Source: Struthio camelus (lineage: Eukaryota; Chordata; Aves; Struthioniformes; Struthionidae). From it: 64,000 bases of DNA. Below are positions 59,183 to 64,000 of the stretch, piece after piece (the stretch's first letter is position 1; each line of letters opens with the position of its first letter). A program made the position numbers and the translations under genes. The DNA is taken from positions 29,261,068 through 29,325,067 of the forward strand of contig NC_090952.1 in NCBI RefSeq assembly GCF_040807025.1. Direction: 5' to 3'. The notes beneath the pieces were generated by a model. The model was not told where the DNA came from and did not search any database. It was given only the letters and a program-made list of their open reading frames with translations.

Positions 59183-62100
59183 TTATCTTATTCTGGGTGG
59201 CAGATTGGGCAGGGAATCAAGGCTGAGAAGATGACAAGTCCTCCAAGGAGCTGGTGGCATGATGGGAGAAGTAGTGCAATTGTTTGCAGTGATCTAGTAG
59301 CTTTTCAAACCAGTCTCACCCAAGATGAGGCTGGGAGACAGTGGCACAGGCAGATTAGGGGACAGGTACACACAGGGCTGTGGCTGCCTCCCCATTGGGG
59401 GCACCGAGTGCCCTGCAGTGGGTTTCCCCAACAGGGACAAGGGAATGACTCCGAGACAGCAGTCTTTGGAGCCCTGGGTAAAACTGCTGGTCATGGGGTT
59501 GGATTCAAGTTTATATGTTTACTCAGGCAACATGTGAAGGCTGGGAACAAGGGGAAGAGGACACAGCAGCCAAGTGAGCAGAGCACGTCAGAGGGTGGGA
59601 GGATGTGTAGCAGCCGGTAGTGCTAGCAGGACGGAGGGATGATAGTCCCCATGGCTTCCTCTTCCTTCCCCGCTGCTGGTAAATCGTTCCAGCTGACTGC
59701 GTGTGCTGTTCCTCCTGCTCTTATATTAGTCCTGAGCATAATGAGAGAATTTCGTTTATAATGCTTATTATTCAAACACTTTTCCCTAAACTATTTTAAA
59801 TGCAAATCAGCATAAAATGGCAAGCCCAGTTGTTTTTCAACTCTTTTTACCTAATGCCAGGTTTCCTTTTTTGCAGTGAGACCATCTTCCCTCCCCTTTC
59901 TTTATTGCTCTCTAGTTGGATTTTCCAACGAGAAGTGCAGATACAGTATATATAAGCATGTGGTGAGAGCATCTTATGCTCACATAAACAAGGGACTTAA
60001 CGGAGTAAAAGGCAGAAGTGTCTCACATTGTCTCACATTAAGATACTTCAGGAGGCATGCTGCTGCTAACATAAATTTGTTATTAGATGGAAGGTCAGCA
60101 GCAGTTGTTTTCACGTGGATGGATCTGAGCCCAAGCTATCGGTTAATTGTTTCTGTACTCTTCAGTCTTAATTTTTTTTTTTTTTGCAAAATTACCTGAG
60201 AGCTAAATAACAATGCTATGTGTATGCAGTAACTTTACTGTGTTTAAGTGAATCACTGAAAAACATGCTTTTTCTGGAGATCAGTTAATTAATAGCAGTG
60301 ATCAGCTAGCTGCTGACACAACATGCGGATGCTGCAGGGAAAGCACGAGCAGGTAATGTTTCACAAAAATCCACCAGAGAATGAGAATAGTATCAGCCTT
60401 GTTGGCTCTGAGTGTTCTGTAATGCTCTAAATAATCAAGGATAGTGTGGCCCACAGTTTACTTCCCTCTGACGGCACCTTTACCAATATAATACTCCCTA
60501 GGTGATTTAAGCATTAGCATGCAATTGACTCCAGACTTATGAACAAATATATTACAAATAAAATCAGTATATGATATTCTTTCACCATCTTCACATTAGA
60601 AAGTGGACTGTATGTCTAAGACTTGGGTAAAGTGACACTGACAGGCAAATTTTCCGTATAAAATAGTACAAGCCAAGATGGTGTGGGAGAAACAAATTTC
60701 CCTGTGGAGCTGGGTGCCTCCAGCCATACCAGCAGCATTTTGCAAGGCTTGCAATCTTTTCTTTCCATTTAGCAGCATACAGAGAACTCATAGCACAGCA
60801 TCAGTATGCTGGGAATAAGGGTAGACCTGAATTAACCCCCTCCCTATACTTGATCCTATTGCTTTTAGCGCCTCTGAAAATAAATAGGGAAGCCAGTCCA
60901 GTGTCAGGTCTGAAAGGTGAAGTTCTCACTTCCATATGATGGTTTCTAATAGAATGCAGCTTCAAACCTCTTTAACCCCTGCTTGTCATGGGAACAGAGT
61001 CAGTGCATGGACACATTAAACATATAGGAGGGAATGGAAGGAGAAGGGATTGAGCAAAATTCACAGCTCATTGGGGTAGCTGGACTTTTCTTTCACCACA
61101 GGTTAAGTCTGATGGCTGAATGTCCCAGATCTGGAGTCACATCTCAATTTTTAGACTCTGTCCATCTCTAGCAACAGGGAACATTGTAAAATCTGTGCAC
61201 AGAGCTTCCTTCATCCAAAAAAAAAAAAAAAGTAGGAGATGGCTGTCGTCCTTTCCCCAGCAGAGAATGTTTGAGATGGACATCAGCTAGCTGGCTGATC
61301 TTCCTTGCTTTGTGTCCAGTCCTCGTGAAGAGCATGCTAATGCAATGGACTGCAGGGTGGCATGGACATACCAGGCTAGTTTTAAACCTGCTAGGTAGCC
61401 CCATTTCTTGGCGGAGTGTGTTAGACTCTGCAGCGCTCCATGCTGCTCTTTCTACACCGCTACTTGTTTTCAAGCTAGCTGCGAGTCTCTGTTTCAGTGA
61501 AGACATACACAATGGCCTGAGCCGACCTGCTCCAAAACTTTCCAGTAGTGTATTTTTTTCCCTGGAAAATGCACATTCACTGAAAGCAAACATTTCATGG
61601 AAATGCGCTGCTTTGGAGGAGCCTTCTTGCAAAATAAAGGGAGTGCTCTGAAGGAAGTCTTCCTACCACACAGGATTTTAAAGCTTTCTGCTAGGCAACT
61701 TTCCACTGGAAAAATGCCCTTGTTTCTTGTCAGCTTTCCTACTCAGCTCCATGCTCTGCAACTTTGCAGCAGCCCTATCATACGGATTAACCCTGAGAAT
61801 TTAAGTCCCACAGATCGGTCACATCTTACCTTACAGATGGTCCTGCAGCCAAGCAGCCCAGGACTTGCAGAGAGCCAAGCCAACCACTCCTTGGCCATCT
61901 AGTTCCCATGTTTGGTCCAGAAGCATCAGGGTTTCTGGCCTGATATAATCCATTCTGTCATAACCTACAATCCTTATAGCACCAGCAGCTTGTGAGTGAC
62001 AGAGACGTGTTTCCCTGCTGCTTTACACTTGATCCCCAGGGATGAGTCTAACCAGGCAGTTTCATGCTGCTGATAGTGGAGCGCACTGATCTGGTCAACT

Positions 62101-62410
62101 CTCAGCAGCCACTGGGGTCAGAGAGAGTGCATTGCATTTTTTTGAAGTACAATGTATTGATGTTTCTGAAACATTTTAAATAATTAGTGTTTTGCAGGAA
62201 ATTTGAACTATTGAAGCAAAAAATCTTATTTCCATTTCTAAATCTGAACTAAAGCAAATACCAGTATTCCAGTGACACATATGTACAAGCTTTGACCTGC
62301 TCTCATCAGAAGGAAAATACACCTTGTACTAAGCAGGTGTCGTTATTTTTCAGTTCCATCCCACTTTCACAATCTGAATAGTAGCGTTGTGGCACAGAGG
62401 TCAGTGGGGT

Positions 62411-62432
62411 AAAAAAAAAAAAAAAAAAAAAA
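62411..62432. repeat. A homopolymer
   Basis: 22 consecutive A. No recognisable retrocopy upstream of it. Confidence 0.9.
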
Positions 62433-63179
62433 CCTGCTCATGTTGGCCAGCTGAATCGATATTGTAGGCCATACATGGATTTGGAATGAGGCGTATTAGA
62501 CTCACAACTTTTCCCCATTGCCAAGAAATACACAGCTAAAATTGGCAGCTCAGGGATGAGTAATGCACAAACACAGTCCAGAGCGTTGCAAGTGCTCGAG
62601 CACTTTCGAAGTGTGTTGGCTAAACTAGTATCTGTTTCCACAGCAACAGAGCAGCGAGAGATCATGTCGTGTCCCTTTGACACAGCTCTTGAATCTGAGT
62701 GCCTGGTTAATGTGAACAGAGCTAACTTCCAGCAGTAGTATTCCCTGGCTGTGACGCTGCGGGGCGCAGCAAAGCTTCCTCTTCATCTGATAGCAATGCT
62801 GTTGTCATGAGGCTGTTACACCTCCTGGTGCACAAGTGAGCCCTGGGCTGTAGACCTCCAACAGCAGCCTCCACCAAGCCACCTCTGAAGTGCAGCCACA
62901 TGGAGGGTGGGCAAGGGGCCTGTGGCGGCCCCAGAGAGCTCTTCTGAGTGATACAAAGGCCTTACAGCATTTCCTCTTCATAGTGAGATGGGAGGTAGAA
63001 GCTGGAGCTGACTGCTTGGAAAAGCGCATGGGAGTGAAAGGAAAACCAGCTTGTTGCTGGTGGAGAGGGTCAGTGAGTGGTTTGAGTGAGGGTCAGTGAG
63101 TTCTCATTAATGATAAGAGTCTGTTAGAGCCAGTACAGTATGATATTTCAAGCTTGTTAAAAAAGTGATCTCATGTATG

Positions 63180-63226
63180 TTAGTAATTAACTGTTAGTTA
63201 ATTACTGGTTAGTAATTAACTGTTAG
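63180..63226. repeat. AT-rich direct and inverted repeat
   Basis: The 18-bp word ttagtaattaactgttag occurs at 63180-63197 and 63209-63226. TAATTAAC (63184-63191) and GTTAATTA (63197-63204) form a perfect inverted repeat. Several TAAT/ATTA homeodomain cores result. Confidence 0.85.
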
Positions 63227-63434
63227 TAATTAATTCACTGGTGTAGATCACATGAAAAAAGTGCAACATAATTTCCTGCTCTTGTAGGACATAGGAAAAT
63301 TCTTATACTGCATTTCAAATGATTTCTTGATATCTCCAATGATTACCTCAAAGAACACAGCTTATATTGCCACCATCAAGTTATTAAGCTTTATCGTGGC
63401 TGCATGAGGCGAATAAAAATTCTGCTTCACTTGC

Positions 63435-63575
63435 TGACAGAGAAATGGAAGCACAGACCAGGAAGATTACTTTATTTTTCTCCCTGTGTGTCTTTAGCAG
63501 CAAAGCCAGAAAAAGAACAGAAGAGTTCAGCGCCACACAGCTGTTAACCTATTAGTCCATAATGACACTCACTTG
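63435..63575 (-). mobile_element. MIR-like CORE-SINE relic (antisense)
   Basis: gacagagaaatggaagcac, agaccaggaagattac, agcagcaaagccagaaaaag, ttcagcgccacacagctg and ttaacctattagtccat follow the antisense MIR-type order (cagatggggaaactgaggcacagaga...ggcagagccaggaa...cctaaccactagacca). Confidence 0.5.
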
Positions 63576-64000
63576 TAAGGCAAGAAGGCTGCTCAAGAGG
63601 CCAGTTAAGGTACAGCTTCCCCCTTGGGGTCTGGGAGCCATGAAAGCCCAGTCAGGCTCCTGCAGAACCCAGCAGCATCTCACATGGGGCTCAGCATCCC
63701 AGAGGAGGGCTAATCGGTCAGTTCCCTGCAGCAGAGCTAGAGCAGAGGTGCATGTGCTGAATAAAGTGGTGAGTCCTGTCCTGTAATAGGGAAAGTTAAG
63801 AGTGAAAAATATGTCAGATGATACAGAGAGCTGTCATATGTGGTATTTAATGTCCTTCCATTAGTGACGTCTGCCCTTAAATGTTGATATCAAAAGTCAT
63901 ATGATATTTAGTCAACGTAGTGTTCATGGGAAAATGGCAGTATTGGGGACCTGGGGTTTCCTGGTCCAAGAACTGGAAGGTCAGGTCAGATAGGGTCTAG

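Larger units (their letters stand above)
59183..64000. other. Non-coding stretch to window end
   Basis: No gene recognised. Contains homopolymer T (60172-60185) and A runs (61218-61231; 62411-62432), an AT-rich inverted/direct repeat at 63180-63226 and a MIR-like relic at 63435-63575. The facing frames at 61168-61632 (minus) and 61271-61651 (plus) overlap each other and match nothing I know. Confidence 0.5.

Noticed and set aside
1..64000. CRISPR arrays, phage or bacterial defence systems, rRNA genes, endogenous retrovirus genes or LTR pairs
   Set aside because: None seen. The repeat content is vertebrate CR1/MIR-type, and no gag/pol/env-like frame or matching LTR pair was recognised.

Overview
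The window looks like ordinary non-coding DNA from a bird genome, or at least an archosaur. The base composition is near-balanced, with many stops in all six frames. The recognisable interspersed repeats are almost all CR1-type LINEs, both young and ancient, plus old MIR-like CORE-SINE relics. There are no bacterial operons, ribosome-binding-site patterns, CRISPR arrays, rRNA genes or convincing tRNA genes. I recognise no host protein-coding exon. The open frames present are short and unrecognised, or lie in stop-poor GC-rich DNA, or belong to (or mirror) CR1 elements. The window is best read as intergenic and/or intronic sequence carrying two CpG islands that probably mark promoters of unidentified transcripts.

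Layout. 1-3840: unannotated sequence with a microsatellite and two unrecognised minus-strand frames. 3850-4650: CpG island 1, with GC boxes, an AGC run and a C9orf72-like GGGGCC-type tract; a TATA-like box lies about 100 bp upstream. 4650-16900: non-coding, with ancient CR1 and MIR-like fragments and an unusual nested local duplication (6552-6906, with its second partner at 8538-8720). 16900-25470: one ancient CR1, three MIR-like relics and a perfect hairpin. 25470-41400: the CR1-rich part, holding five clear CR1 insertions and an older reverse-transcriptase fragment. 41400-46180: non-coding, nothing recognised. 46190-47170: CpG island 2, with six copies of one GC-rich 11-mer and a G-rich minisatellite at its right edge. 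47170-58450: non-coding, with a candidate TATA box plus mini-exon at 52307-52438, an enhancer-like block near 55130-55400 and a well-preserved MIR-like SINE. 58450-59182: a young CR1 nearly identical to the one at 31122-31654. 59183-64000: non-coding, with one more MIR-like relic.

No set of genes working together can be described. The observations most worth checking are the two CR1 copies 27.5 kb apart that differ at only two sites over 533 bp and share the same ORF-breaking base insertion, the nested duplication, and the repeat structures inside the two CpG islands. I did not find an evident new biological system. All identifications come from reading the sequence; no database search was run.
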